This document shows, piece by piece, positions 7,590 through 16,675 of a stretch of DNA of 64,000 nucleotides. Both the position numbers and the translations under genes were made by a program. The DNA lies in NCBI GenBank assembly GCA_965237855.1, contig CBDEGK010000001.1:496001-560000 (forward strand), given 5' to 3'. Origin of the DNA: CBDEGK01 sp965237855 (GTDB taxonomy: Bacteria > Pseudomonadota > Gammaproteobacteria > Pseudomonadales > Halieaceae). The first letter of the stretch is position 1. Each line of letters begins with the position of its first letter. The notes below the pieces were generated by a model. It ran no database searches. It worked only from the letters and a program-made list of their open reading frames with translations, and had not been told where the DNA came from.

Positions 7590-9284
7590 TTGGACGCGTG
7601 GGATGTTGAAACCGACTTGCTGGTAGTTGGTAGTGGTGGCGGTGGCATGACCGCCGCAGCAATGGCCGCCGATCTTGGTGGCGACGTACTCCTGATTGAA
7701 AAAACCGAATTCTATGGCGGTTCTACCGCCATGTCGGGCGGTGTAATCTGGGTTCCCGATAATCACCTGATGAAGCTAGCGGGGATTGATGACTCCGCCG
7801 AAGAAGCCTGGCAATATCTGCAGGCGGTGACCGGCGGAGAAGTCAGAGAAGGTAAGTTACGGGCTTATATTCGGCAGGCTCCGGCCATGGTCAAAGACTT
7901 GCAGGAACGGGGTATCGCGGCGTTCGGTGCCACCACCACCTACATGGATTACTACCCGGAATTGAGTGGTGGCAAATCCGGGGGCCGTTCCCTCGACCCG
8001 GAACCCTTCTCCGCGCGCAAGCTCGGGGATACGGTTGAACAGCAGCGTACGTCGCGGCAGGGGCGAGTGTTGACCTTCTCCGTGACCGCTCGAGAGGGCC
8101 GCGCCTTTGTCAATTTTGGCTGGCGAGCCGTGCTGCTATTGGCCAAGCGTATGTTTCTCTATTATCTCGATATTCCCTCGCGTTTAAAGAAACGGCCAGA
8201 CAACCGAATGACCCTGGGCCGCTCCCTGTGCGGACAACTCCGTTACGCGCTGCTGCAGCGCAAAGTGCCCCTGTGGTTGAACAGCAGTCTTATTGAGCTG
8301 ATCGAAGAGCAGGGCAAGGTGGTCGGTGCTCGGGTAGAAAGAGACGACGAGCAGCTTCGAATCAGGGCTCGTCGCGGTGTTTTACTGGCCGCCGGAGGCT
8401 TCGATCACAACCGCGAATTACGCAGCGAATATCAGCATACGGCGCTGGCGTTTGGCTCCAGCGCCGGTAACCCCGCTAATACGGGCGATGGTATAGCCGC
8501 CGGACTAAAGGTGGGTGGGGCCGTGGAGTTCATGCATTGCGCCTGGTGGACGCCGACCTATCGCGGTCCGGAAGGGGCGGCAGAGGCATTGATCGCCGGC
8601 AAGTCGATGCCTGGTTCCATATTCGTCAACCAGGGCGGACTGCGCTTCACCAACGAAGCGGCACCCTACGAGGATGTGACCAAGGCGCAGCTGGATGCCC
8701 ATCGTGACGACAATAGCAGTGTGCCCTGTTTCATGGTGTTCGATGCGCGCTTTCGGCGCAGCTACCCCATAGGGCCGATTGGGCCATCGAAAGCGATGCC
8801 GGATAACATGATCCCCGCGGCGCTTAAGAAAACCAACTTTCTCAAGCGCGCCGATACCCTGGAGAAGCTTGCGGAGCAACTCGGTGTCGACCGTGCCGGC
8901 CTGTTAACCACCGTTGAGCGCGTCAACCGTTTTGCCCAGAGCGGTGTGGATGAAGATTTCGGACGGGGTGAGAGCCTCCATGATCGCTACTACAGCGATC
9001 CAAAAATCGGGCCCAATCCCTGCCTGGGGCCGGTCGAGGAGGCGCCTTTTTATGCCATTGAAATTCTTGCCGGTGACCTGGGTACCAAGGGTGGTCTGAA
9101 GACCGATGAGCGAGCCCGGGTGCTGGATGCGCAGGACCAGGCTATCCCGGGGCTATACGCCACCGGGAATTGTTCAGGCTCGGTAATGGGCAACAGTTAC
9201 CCGGGCGCCGGTTCAACTATTGGGCCCTCAATGGCCTTTGGTTATATTGCCGCCCACGATGCGCTGGGAGTTGAGCTAGAATAG
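7590..9284 (+). CDS. FAD-dependent oxidoreductase, 3-ketosteroid-1-dehydrogenase-like
   Basis: This 564-residue flavoprotein has an N-terminal dinucleotide site (VVGSGGGGMTAA, about residues 12-23), a Glu ending the second strand in LLIEKTEFYGGST, and the C-terminal block GLYATGNCSGSVMGNSYPGAG. The Tyr-Pro-Gly-x-Gly motif resembles the catalytic Tyr/Gly region of 3-ketosteroid delta-1-dehydrogenases, and overall length fits. Such enzymes introduce a ring double bond next to a ketone. Fumarate-reductase-type flavoproteins are related, so the substrate remains an inference. Translation begins at TTG 7590 without a clear ribosome site, three bases after the lipoprotein stop, suggesting coupling. 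First enzyme of a long same-strand catabolic run. Confidence 0.82.
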   Translation: MDAWDVETDLLVVGSGGGGMTAAAMAADLGGDVLLIEKTEFYGGSTAMSGGVIWVPDNHLMKLAGIDDSAEEAWQYLQAVTGGEVREGKLRAYIRQAPAMVKDLQERGIAAFGATTTYMDYYPELSGGKSGGRSLDPEPFSARKLGDTVEQQRTSRQGRVLTFSVTAREGRAFVNFGWRAVLLLAKRMFLYYLDIPSRLKKRPDNRMTLGRSLCGQLRYALLQRKVPLWLNSSLIELIEEQGKVVGARVERDDEQLRIRARRGVLLAAGGFDHNRELRSEYQHTALAFGSSAGNPANTGDGIAAGLKVGGAVEFMHCAWWTPTYRGPEGAAEALIAGKSMPGSIFVNQGGLRFTNEAAPYEDVTKAQLDAHRDDNSSVPCFMVFDARFRRSYPIGPIGPSKAMPDNMIPAALKKTNFLKRADTLEKLAEQLGVDRAGLLTTVERVNRFAQSGVDEDFGRGESLHDRYYSDPKIGPNPCLGPVEEAPFYAIEILAGDLGTKGGLKTDERARVLDAQDQAIPGLYATGNCSGSVMGNSYPGAGSTIGPSMAFGYIAAHDALGVELE

Positions 9285-9311
9285 CGCCTCTGTCCGTGTA
9301 ATTGGTTGACC

Positions 9312-10403
9312 ATGTCTGAGCTTACTTATCCCTATTCCGAGGTACCCGAGCCGGGTACCACCATAGAAATTGCCCCCGGCCTCAAGTGGTTGCGCATGCC
9401 TCTGCCAATGGCGTTGGACCACATTAATCTCTACCTGCTGGATGATGGCGATGGCTGGTGGATTATTGATACCGGCATTGGGCTGGATCCAACCCAGGCA
9501 CACTGGCAGACAATTTTTGACAATGAACTCGACGGCAAACCGGTCAAGGCGGTGCTTTGTACTCACATGCATCCTGATCATGTGGGGCAGGCGGGCTGGC
9601 TCTGCGAGAAATGGCGGGTGCCCCTGTACATGACCCAGGCGGAATACCTGAGTGCGCGCAGTTATTCGAAAATGACCGTGGACGACCTGTCCTGGACGTC
9701 GGAAAAGTACTATCGCAATGCCGGTATGCCCGACACTTACCTGACACAGATGAAGAAAAACTTTCACGGTTTCGGCTCGGTCTGTGAGCCCCTGCCAGGC
9801 GCCTATCGCAGGATCGAGGACAGCGATTACCTGAATATTGGTGGGGTTCGCTGGCGAGTGATTGTTGGCAGCGGCCATTCCCCCGAGCATGCCTGCCTCT
9901 ACAGCGCGGCACTGAATATATTGATTTCGGGCGACCAGGTCATTCCCCGGATTACCTCCAATGTGAGCGTCTCGCCCAATGAGCCCGAAGCGAATCCACT
10001 GCGTTACTGGTTGAACTCCCATGAGAAATTTATCGAGCAATTACCGGCAGATGCGCTGGTACTGCCCGCCCACAACACGCCTTTTCATGGCTTGCACCAC
10101 CGGCTGCGCTTTTTGATTCAGCATCATGAAGACCACCTGTTGGCGCTGGAAGAAGCTTGTCAGTCCCCCAAAACAGCGCTGGAGCTGTTGCCGGTGCTAT
10201 TCAAGCGTGAGCTTGATGAAAACGTGATTGGCCTGGCGCTGGGTGAGGGGGTTGCACACCTGAATTATTTGACCTGGCGCGGACAACTTCAACGCAGCGA
10301 AGACAGTGATGGCCGTTACCAGTTTCTATCGGTTGACGATACCCTCGAACAGCGCATGCACCCAGGCGGGCGCGCTCAGGGCGAAGCCCCCATGGTGGTG
10401 TAA
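9312..10403 (+). CDS. MBL-fold metallo-hydrolase
   Basis: The 363-residue protein carries the metallo-beta-lactamase metal motif THMHPDHVGQAGWL (HxHxDH), a later metal-binding His in GSGHSPEHACLY, and an Asp in LISGDQVIPR, so a binuclear metal site looks intact. Members hydrolyse esters, thioesters or lactones. Its position between a ketosteroid-dehydrogenase-like enzyme and two acyl-CoA dehydrogenases suggests opening a lactone or cleaving a CoA thioester, but this is inference. The ATG at 9312 is preferred to a TTG two codons upstream. It ends immediately before the next gene. Confidence 0.85.
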   Translation: MSELTYPYSEVPEPGTTIEIAPGLKWLRMPLPMALDHINLYLLDDGDGWWIIDTGIGLDPTQAHWQTIFDNELDGKPVKAVLCTHMHPDHVGQAGWLCEKWRVPLYMTQAEYLSARSYSKMTVDDLSWTSEKYYRNAGMPDTYLTQMKKNFHGFGSVCEPLPGAYRRIEDSDYLNIGGVRWRVIVGSGHSPEHACLYSAALNILISGDQVIPRITSNVSVSPNEPEANPLRYWLNSHEKFIEQLPADALVLPAHNTPFHGLHHRLRFLIQHHEDHLLALEEACQSPKTALELLPVLFKRELDENVIGLALGEGVAHLNYLTWRGQLQRSEDSDGRYQFLSVDDTLEQRMHPGGRAQGEAPMVV

Positions 10404-11585
10404 ATGCATATTGAATATAGCGATCGGCAAAAGGCCTTGCGATCCGAGGTTCGCGAATACATGCAGCAGCGGGTGACACCGGCGTTGATAGAGGAAAAGA
10501 AAAATCCCGATTTCTTCGAAGGTGGTGGTCCTGAATTTCGTAAACAATTTGCGCAGATGGGCAAGGACGGTTGGATAAGCCTGAGCTGGCCCAAGCAACT
10601 GGGTGGCCAGGAAGCGCCCGCATTGGAACAATATATTTTCACCGATGAGGTGATGCGCTCTGGGTTTCCCTATCCCTTTTTGACCACGGAGGCGGTCGGC
10701 CCGGTGCTGGCAGAGCATGCCAATGAGGGCATTCGCGATGAGGTGGTAGGCGGCATTTTACGCGGTGAAACGGTAATCGCCATCGGCTATTCAGAGCCCG
10801 ATGCAGGTACCGACCTGGCCAGCCTGAAAACTCGGGCGGTAAGGGACGGTGATGACTGGATTATCAACGGTCAGAAGATGTGGACCAGCCTGGCCAATTT
10901 TTCCGACTATATCTGGTTGGCAGCGCGTACCGATCCGGACCCAGCCAAGAAACACAAAGGACTGACTATGTTCCTGGTACCGACCGATATCGCCGGCTAC
11001 AGCTGCAACCCGGTCTGGACCCTGGGCACCCGCACCAATGTCACCTTCTACGAGGATATTCGCCTGCCGGATCGCTACCGGGTCGGTGAAGTGGGCAAGG
11101 GTTGGCGACTGATTACCGGGCAGTTAAACCGGGAGCGCCTATCCCTGGTGAATCACGGCATGATCGAGGCACTGTACAGCGATACCGCGGCCTGGGCGGC
11201 GGAGACTGACGATCGCGACGGAAATCCCCTGATTGAACAAGGCTGGGTGCAGCACAATCTGGCACGGGCCAAAACCGGCATGGAAGCGCTGAGAATCATG
11301 TGCCTGAAACAGGCCTGGGCCATTGACCAGGATAACCTCGGCATGGCCGAGGCCTCGGTTGCCAAGGTTTACGGCACGGAGTTCTTTGTCGAGATCTACC
11401 GCCTGCTGCTGGAGGTGGTGGGGCAGGCCGGCACCCTGGTAGAGGGCAGCCCGGGCGCAATATTGCAGGGTAAGCTGGAACACCGCTACCGAGTGGGTTC
11501 CATACTCACCTTCGGTGGTGGTACCAACGAAGTTCAACGAGACATTATTTCCGCCGCGGGGCTGTGGATGCCCCGCAGCCGTTAG
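10404..11585 (+). CDS. Acyl-CoA dehydrogenase, larger member of an adjacent pair
   Basis: A 393-residue acyl-CoA dehydrogenase: N-terminal helical domain, middle beta domain (AIGYSEPDAGTDLASLKTRA, then GQKMWTS), and a C-terminal FAD-binding block ending in GGGTNEVQRDIIS. It removes two hydrogens from an acyl-CoA and passes electrons to electron-transfer flavoprotein. At the place where medium-chain enzymes carry the catalytic Glu (YEGT) this protein has a Gly (FGGGT), so the base must lie elsewhere, as in several families that act on branched or steroid side chains. It abuts the MBL gene with no gap and lies 14 bases before a second, shorter dehydrogenase; such pairs often form heterotetramers. 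Confidence 0.9.
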   Translation: MHIEYSDRQKALRSEVREYMQQRVTPALIEEKKNPDFFEGGGPEFRKQFAQMGKDGWISLSWPKQLGGQEAPALEQYIFTDEVMRSGFPYPFLTTEAVGPVLAEHANEGIRDEVVGGILRGETVIAIGYSEPDAGTDLASLKTRAVRDGDDWIINGQKMWTSLANFSDYIWLAARTDPDPAKKHKGLTMFLVPTDIAGYSCNPVWTLGTRTNVTFYEDIRLPDRYRVGEVGKGWRLITGQLNRERLSLVNHGMIEALYSDTAAWAAETDDRDGNPLIEQGWVQHNLARAKTGMEALRIMCLKQAWAIDQDNLGMAEASVAKVYGTEFFVEIYRLLLEVVGQAGTLVEGSPGAILQGKLEHRYRVGSILTFGGGTNEVQRDIISAAGLWMPRSR

Positions 11586-11599
11586 GGGTGAGTAAAGCG

Positions 11600-12733
11600 A
11601 TGGATTTTTCCTACCGGGAAGAACAACGGGAAGTACGCGAGCTGGCACAGCAGATCCTCGGTGATAAGACTGCGCCAGAACAGCAGCGGGCGCTGGATGA
11701 TAGCGGTGTCCGTTACGACGGTGACCTGTGGCGCGCTCTTGGAGATGCCGGCCTGTTGGGTGTGGCGCTGGCGGAAGAGCACGGCGGCATGGGTTTTGAC
11801 TTTGAAACCCTGTGTTTGTTCATCGAAGAGGTGGGTCGCAGCGTTGCAGCCGTACCGGTGATTCCTGCGCTAGTCAGTGCGGCTTTGCCGTTGCAACGCT
11901 ACGGTAGCGCTGAGCAGAAGCAAAATCTGTCGGCGCTGGCACGGGGCGAATACCTGTTGACGACAGCCTTGCAGGAACCCGGCAATGAAGATCCGAGTCG
12001 ACCCCAGATGCTGGCGCAGCGCAGCGGCGAGGGTTGGCTGCTCAATGGCAGCAAGCACTGCGTTCCCTATCTGCAGCAAGCCGATGCCTGCCTGTTGACG
12101 GCCCAGGCTGACGATGAACTGTTGGTATTCCTGATATCAATGGGTGCGGAACAGGGCCTGAACGTCACTGCCCAACAGAGTACGGCAGGGGAGCCCCAGG
12201 CTCATTGTGATTTTGTGAATTGCCAGTTGGACGAATCGTCACTGGTGGCAGCGGGAGAGACAGCGGAGGCCATGGTCGCCTGGATGTTACAACTGAGCCG
12301 GGCGGCGACTGCAGCGATGGCGCTGGGTCTGTGTGATCGCATGACGCGCATGACCGCAGAGTACACCTCTCAAAGAGAGCAATTCGGTGTGCCGGTGGCA
12401 ACCTTCCAGGCCGTTGGTCACCGGGCGGCTGACTGCTATATTGATGTAGAGTGTCTCCGCCTGGTGGTTCAGCAGGCGGTGTCGCTGCTAACCCTCGACC
12501 TCGACGCCGAGGAAGCGGTGACCATTGCCAAGATCTGGACCGGTGATGTCTGTCACCGGGTTTCCCAGGCTTCCCAGCACTTGCACGGCGGCATCGGTGT
12601 GGACCGGGACTATCCCTTGTTTCGATATTGCCTGTGGGCCCGGCAGCTGGAACTGAGCCTGGGTAGTTCGGCCAGGCTGACAGAGCAGTTGGGTGTCGAT
12701 ATTGCCATGGAATTTACTGCTGCCAGAGCTTGA
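11600..12733 (+). CDS. Acyl-CoA dehydrogenase, smaller member of the pair
   Basis: A 377-residue acyl-CoA dehydrogenase fold beginning MDFSYREEQREVREL, with GVALAEEHGGMGFDF in the N-terminal helices and the C-terminal segment HLHGGIGVDRDYPLFRYC. The TSQREQFG block that contacts FAD is present. The catalytic-Glu region and the terminal GGTNEVQ motif of the upstream partner are missing, which is typical of the non-catalytic half of heteromeric enzymes known from cholesterol degradation (FadE/ChsE pairs). I use ATG 11600 with GGGGTGAG upstream rather than a start inside the previous gene. Partnership with the upstream protein is inferred from adjacency and family precedent. Confidence 0.88.
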   Translation: MDFSYREEQREVRELAQQILGDKTAPEQQRALDDSGVRYDGDLWRALGDAGLLGVALAEEHGGMGFDFETLCLFIEEVGRSVAAVPVIPALVSAALPLQRYGSAEQKQNLSALARGEYLLTTALQEPGNEDPSRPQMLAQRSGEGWLLNGSKHCVPYLQQADACLLTAQADDELLVFLISMGAEQGLNVTAQQSTAGEPQAHCDFVNCQLDESSLVAAGETAEAMVAWMLQLSRAATAAMALGLCDRMTRMTAEYTSQREQFGVPVATFQAVGHRAADCYIDVECLRLVVQQAVSLLTLDLDAEEAVTIAKIWTGDVCHRVSQASQHLHGGIGVDRDYPLFRYCLWARQLELSLGSSARLTEQLGVDIAMEFTAARA

Positions 12734-12759
12734 AACTATTGACTAATAGGTTATAGTTT
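12733..12759 (+). promoter_or_regulatory. Inverted repeat, possible operator before the P450 gene
   Basis: AAACTAT (12733-12739) and its exact complement ATAGTTT (12753-12759) are 20 bases apart centre to centre, two helical turns, as expected for a dimeric regulator. A smaller dyad, CTATT-GACT-AATAG, is nested inside. It lies in the only larger gap (58 bases) of the catabolic run. Function inferred. Confidence 0.4.
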
Positions 12760-12791
12760 GGACTTCATTTCTGTAACCTGAGGAATCGGCT

Positions 12792-14021
12792 ATGACCGGA
12801 TGCCCACACTTTGACCTGACCGACCCCGAGACCTACGAGGGCGGCATGCCCCGGGAAGTATTCAGTTACCTGCGCAACGAAGAACCTATCTACTGGCACG
12901 AAGACCCCAAAGAAGGGGTTGGCTTCTGGGCGGTGACCAAGCAGAAAGATATCGATTTTATCTCCAAGAAGCCGCTGCTGTTCTCCTCGCAAATAAAGAG
13001 CTGCCTGTTGCATGAGTCCGACCAGGAACGTATTGAGTTGATGAGCAACCAGATGATCAATATGGATCCCCCCAACCACCTGAAGTTCAGGCGCCTGGTG
13101 AAGAACGCCTTTACACCCAAAATGATGAATGCCTACGAGGGTCGTTTCCGCGAGATCGCAAAGCAGATCCTCGACGAGGCCGTAGTAGACGGTGAGTGTG
13201 AATTTGTCGAGGATGTGTCTGCAGAGCTGCCATTGGTTGCTATCTGCGAGCTCATGGGGGTGCCGCTGGAATGGCGCAAGCGAATTTTTGAGCTGACCAA
13301 TATCATGATTGGTATGGATGACCCGGAACTGGCCACCTCGGAAGAAGACGGTACCAATGCCATGGCAGAAATTTTCATGATGGCGCATCAACTGGCCGCT
13401 GATCACAGGGAAAATCCCAAGGACGATATTGTCAGTATTCTGCTCAACGGCACGGTAGAGGACGAGCCTCTCTCCGATGAGGAGTTTTGCCATTTCTTCC
13501 TGCTGCTGATCGTTGCCGGCAACGAAACCACCCGCACGGTAACCACCCACGGTATGCGACTATTGATGGAACACAACCAGTATCAACAGTTGGTGGATCG
13601 GCCCGAGCTATTGGACGGTGCCATCGAGGAGTTCCTGCGCTACAACCCGGCGGTTATTGCCTTTCGCCGTACTGCCATGGAAGATGTGGAAGTCGGCGGG
13701 CAGCTGATCAAGAAGGGCGACAAGATCGAAATGTTTTACGGCGCGGCCAGTGCTGACGAGGACCTGTTCACCGACGGCGATACCTTTGATATCACCCGGG
13801 CCGAGCGCGAAGATATCAGGAACAACCATCGCGCCTTTGGTATCGGTGAGCATTTTTGCCTGGGCTCGCACCTGGCGCGGCTGGAATTGAAAGTGATATT
13901 CGAAGAAATTCTAGGACGTATTCGCAATCCGCGATTTAACGGCGACGTGCGCTGGCTGCGTTCGAACTTCATTAATGGCATCAAGAAAATGCCGATCGCT
14001 TTCGACGTAGTGAATTCCTGA
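12792..14021 (+). CDS. Cytochrome P450
   Basis: A 409-residue soluble bacterial P450. The heme loop is FGIGEHFCLGSHLARLEL with the thiolate Cys at residue 356; the I-helix oxygen-activation motif is AGNETTRT, and the ExxR helix appears as EFLR within the segment GAIEEFLRYNP. It would hydroxylate a hydrophobic substrate using electrons from a ferredoxin and reductase not seen beside it; the Rieske protein at 35429 is distant. The C-terminal SNFINGIKKMPIAF resembles P450s of sterol and terpenoid catabolism (my recollection of CYP125/142-like enzymes). AGGA precedes the ATG. Confidence 0.95.
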   Translation: MTGCPHFDLTDPETYEGGMPREVFSYLRNEEPIYWHEDPKEGVGFWAVTKQKDIDFISKKPLLFSSQIKSCLLHESDQERIELMSNQMINMDPPNHLKFRRLVKNAFTPKMMNAYEGRFREIAKQILDEAVVDGECEFVEDVSAELPLVAICELMGVPLEWRKRIFELTNIMIGMDDPELATSEEDGTNAMAEIFMMAHQLAADHRENPKDDIVSILLNGTVEDEPLSDEEFCHFFLLLIVAGNETTRTVTTHGMRLLMEHNQYQQLVDRPELLDGAIEEFLRYNPAVIAFRRTAMEDVEVGGQLIKKGDKIEMFYGAASADEDLFTDGDTFDITRAEREDIRNNHRAFGIGEHFCLGSHLARLELKVIFEEILGRIRNPRFNGDVRWLRSNFINGIKKMPIAFDVVNS

Positions 14022-14036
14022 GTCTACACTGGGGCG

Positions 14037-15017
14037 ATGCGCTATATAGACTGCAGTGAACACGGTGGCCCCGAAGTTCTGACCCTGAACGAGACGGACA
14101 CGCCCGCACCCGCTGCGGGTGAGCTGTTAATCCGGGTTGAGTACTCAGGGGTCAATCGCGCCGACACCGTCCAGCGTCAAGGCTTTTACCCACCACCGCC
14201 GGGGGCATCAGCCATTCCGGGCCTGGAGGTCGCCGGCGAGGTCCTCACCGTGGGTGAGGGGGTCGAAGGTTGGTCGCCGGGCATGCGCGTCTGCGCCCTG
14301 CTGTCCGGTGGCGGCTATGCTGATCACGCCATCGCGGCAGCGGCAGAGTGTTTGCCCATCCCCGAATCGGTATCCACTCGCGATGCCGCTGGCTTGCCGG
14401 AAACGGTGATGACCGTCTGGTCCAATGTGATGGATCGCGCAGGCTTGCAGGCCGGTGAATCCTTCCTGGTACACGGTGGTAGCAGCGGCATTGGCACCAC
14501 GGCTATTCAGCTGGTCAAGTTACACGGTTGCCAGGTATTCGCCACCGCCGGCAGCGACGAAAAAGTACAGGCCTGTCTCGACCTGGGAGCCGACCTGGTG
14601 GTGAATTATCGACAACAGGATTACCTGGAAGCCGTACTTGAACACACCGAGGGACGGGGCGTCGACGTCATTCTCGACATGGTCGGCGGTGACTACATGC
14701 AGAAAAATGTATTGCTGGCCGCGGTCGGCGGTCGCATCGTCAATATTGCCTACCTGCAGGGCTCCAAGGTTGAGGTCAATATGATGCCAGTGATGCTCAA
14801 GCGCCTGATTATCACCGGCTCGACATTGCGCGCCCGCGAAGTGGAATTCAAAGCGGCGCTCACCAGCAGTGTGCAAGAGAAAGTCTGGCCCTGGTTAGAG
14901 GAGGGCAGTCTCAAATCAATTATTCACGCTAGTTTCCCCGCCGCGGAGGTGGCTGAGGCCCATCGGGTGATGGAGTCCAGTCAGCACATCGGCAAGTTAC
15001 TGCTGGAATGGGATTAG
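14037..15017 (+). CDS. NAD(P)H:quinone oxidoreductase, PIG3/QOR-type medium-chain dehydrogenase
   Basis: A 326-residue zinc-free medium-chain dehydrogenase/reductase. Features are the quinone-oxidoreductase signature region around VEYSGVNRADTVQRQGFYPP, the PGLEVAGEV motif, and the nucleotide-binding VHGGSSGIGTTAIQLVKLHG (about residues 144-163). The sequence is closest in style to the PIG3 (TP53I3) branch, which reduces quinones with NADPH; enoyl reduction is another option in a degradation operon. It starts at ATG 14037, 15 bases after the P450 stop, and is followed after three bases by an SDR gene. Confidence 0.88.
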   Translation: MRYIDCSEHGGPEVLTLNETDTPAPAAGELLIRVEYSGVNRADTVQRQGFYPPPPGASAIPGLEVAGEVLTVGEGVEGWSPGMRVCALLSGGGYADHAIAAAAECLPIPESVSTRDAAGLPETVMTVWSNVMDRAGLQAGESFLVHGGSSGIGTTAIQLVKLHGCQVFATAGSDEKVQACLDLGADLVVNYRQQDYLEAVLEHTEGRGVDVILDMVGGDYMQKNVLLAAVGGRIVNIAYLQGSKVEVNMMPVMLKRLIITGSTLRAREVEFKAALTSSVQEKVWPWLEEGSLKSIIHASFPAAEVAEAHRVMESSQHIGKLLLEWD

Positions 15018-15020
15018 CTG

Positions 15021-15877
15021 GTGTCGGTCGAAGGTAAACATATCCTTATTACCGGTGCCACCGCCGGCATTGGTCTGGCCGCCGCCAAGAACCTGGCGCA
15101 GGCGGGAGCTCGTATTACCCTGACCGCGCGCAATCCTGAGAAAGGATCGCAGGCACTCAGGGAAATCAGCGCTGGGAGCGAGCGCGATGATCACGCCGTA
15201 GTGGCGATGGATTTCGCCAGTCTGCAGTCTGTTCGCGAGGGGGTGCAGCGATTCTTGTCCGCCAACGACCGCCTCGATATATTGCTCAACAACGCCGGTG
15301 TTGTGAATACTAGTCGCAAGTTAACGGCGGACGGCTTTGAGGAAACCTTTGCCGTAAACCACCTGGCACCGTTCCTGCTGACCGGCTTGTTACTACCCGT
15401 GTTATTGAATCCAGGCAGTCGTATCGTCAATGTCGCCTCCGATGCGCATACCTTTGTGCGCGGCATGGACTTTGACGATTTGCAGGCAGAAAGTGGCTAC
15501 CGGACCTTTGGCGTCTATGGGCGGTCAAAGCTCGCTAATATGTTGTTTACCATTGAATTGGCCGAGCGGCTCAACAAACACTCGGTCACCTGCAACAGTC
15601 TGCACCCTGGGGCGGTCAGCACCAGCCTCGGCACTCAGAATGGTGGCCTCATGAGTAAAGTACTGCCCGTATGCTGTCGCCCTTTTTCAAGACGCCAGAG
15701 CAGGGTGCCGCGACCTCGATCTATCTCTGCACGGACGAGGATATCGGGGCAGTCAGCGGCAAATATTTTGCAAAAAGTCGTCTGGCGAAACCGAAGCCGT
15801 GGGCAGAAGACAGCGATGCTGCCAGGCAGCTGTGGTTGGTTAGCGAGGCGCTCACTGGCATGCACTATCCAATCTAA
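15021..15877 (+). pseudogene. Short-chain dehydrogenase (retinol-dehydrogenase type) interrupted by a one-base frameshift
   Basis: From GTG 15021 the frame encodes a normal SDR: TGATAGIG cofactor motif, LLNNAGV, the catalytic Tyr/Lys in YGRSKLANMLF, and SLHPGAVSTSLG. After GLMSKVLP (near 15668) homology stops in this frame and resumes in the next one as MLSPFFKTPEQGAATSIYLC, running to a stop at 15877. The two parts join if one base is restored around 15666-15671 (CTG CCC G-T ATG); the joined length is 285 aa, normal for the family. Either a true disabling mutation or a sequencing/assembly error. The neighbouring genes are intact, which makes an error plausible. Confidence 0.85.
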
Positions 15878-15901
15878 GACGCCAATCTAGGATACAAGAG
15901 T

Positions 15902-16666
15902 ATGGAATACCTGTCCGTCGAAGAAGCCATACCGCTGAGTGGATTACGGCTGGTGCTCACTGCTGGTGTGCCTGGGCCCTGGGGCGAGTCGGCCAAGGCC
16001 CTACTGGCGTACAAGGACATCGAATATGTGCCGGTCTACCAGGAAGCCGGTGGTGCTAACGAGGCATTGCGAGCGTGGACGGGACAGAACAGCGCTCCCG
16101 TGGCCATGCTGGATGAGGACGCCCCGCGCAGTAGCTGGCTCGACTTATTGCTACTGGCAGAACGGCTAGCCCCCAACAAGCCACTGCTGCCCGCAGACCT
16201 GGAACAGCGCGCCCTGGTTATTGGCCTGAGCCATGAATTGGCGGGAGAGCGGGGCCTGGCCTGGAACCGTCGGCTGTTTATGTTGGCGCCGCTGATGCAA
16301 TTACCGGAACCACCAGAAACCGTGGCGCGCATGGGGGCCAAGTACGGCTGGAGTGAAGCAGAATTGGTGCTGGCAGAACAACGCATTCAAGGCTGCCTGG
16401 AATATTTCACCACCCGCTTGCGTATGCAGCGCCGATTGCAAAGTGATTATCTTGTGGGCACTGAATTGACCGCAGTCGATATCTACCTGGCCAACTTCAT
16501 CGCTATGTTCAAGCCGCTGCCCCACACGGATAATCCCATGCCAGACTATATGCGCCGTTCCTATGAAGATTTGCCCGAGCTTCAGCAAGCCTGCTTGAGT
16601 GAGGAATTGTTGGCGCACCGAACCATGATGTATCAGCGCCATATCGCGCTGCCCCTGGACTTTTAG
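15902..16666 (+). CDS. Glutathione S-transferase-like protein
   Basis: A 254-residue protein with a thioredoxin-like N-terminal half (VLTAGVPGPWGESAKALLAY... to PVAMLDEDAPRSSWLDLLLL) and an all-helical C-terminal half containing the GST capping segment TAVDIYLANFIAM. The usual Ser/Cys/Tyr at the end of the first strand is not obvious: PGPWGES contains Ser but is displaced. It may therefore be a divergent enzyme or a binding protein. Within the catabolic run, a role in isomerising or detoxifying an electrophilic intermediate is possible. The ATG is 24 bases after the frameshifted SDR. Confidence 0.7.
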   Translation: MEYLSVEEAIPLSGLRLVLTAGVPGPWGESAKALLAYKDIEYVPVYQEAGGANEALRAWTGQNSAPVAMLDEDAPRSSWLDLLLLAERLAPNKPLLPADLEQRALVIGLSHELAGERGLAWNRRLFMLAPLMQLPEPPETVARMGAKYGWSEAELVLAEQRIQGCLEYFTTRLRMQRRLQSDYLVGTELTAVDIYLANFIAMFKPLPHTDNPMPDYMRRSYEDLPELQQACLSEELLAHRTMMYQRHIALPLDF

Positions 16667-16675
16667 GAGAACACG

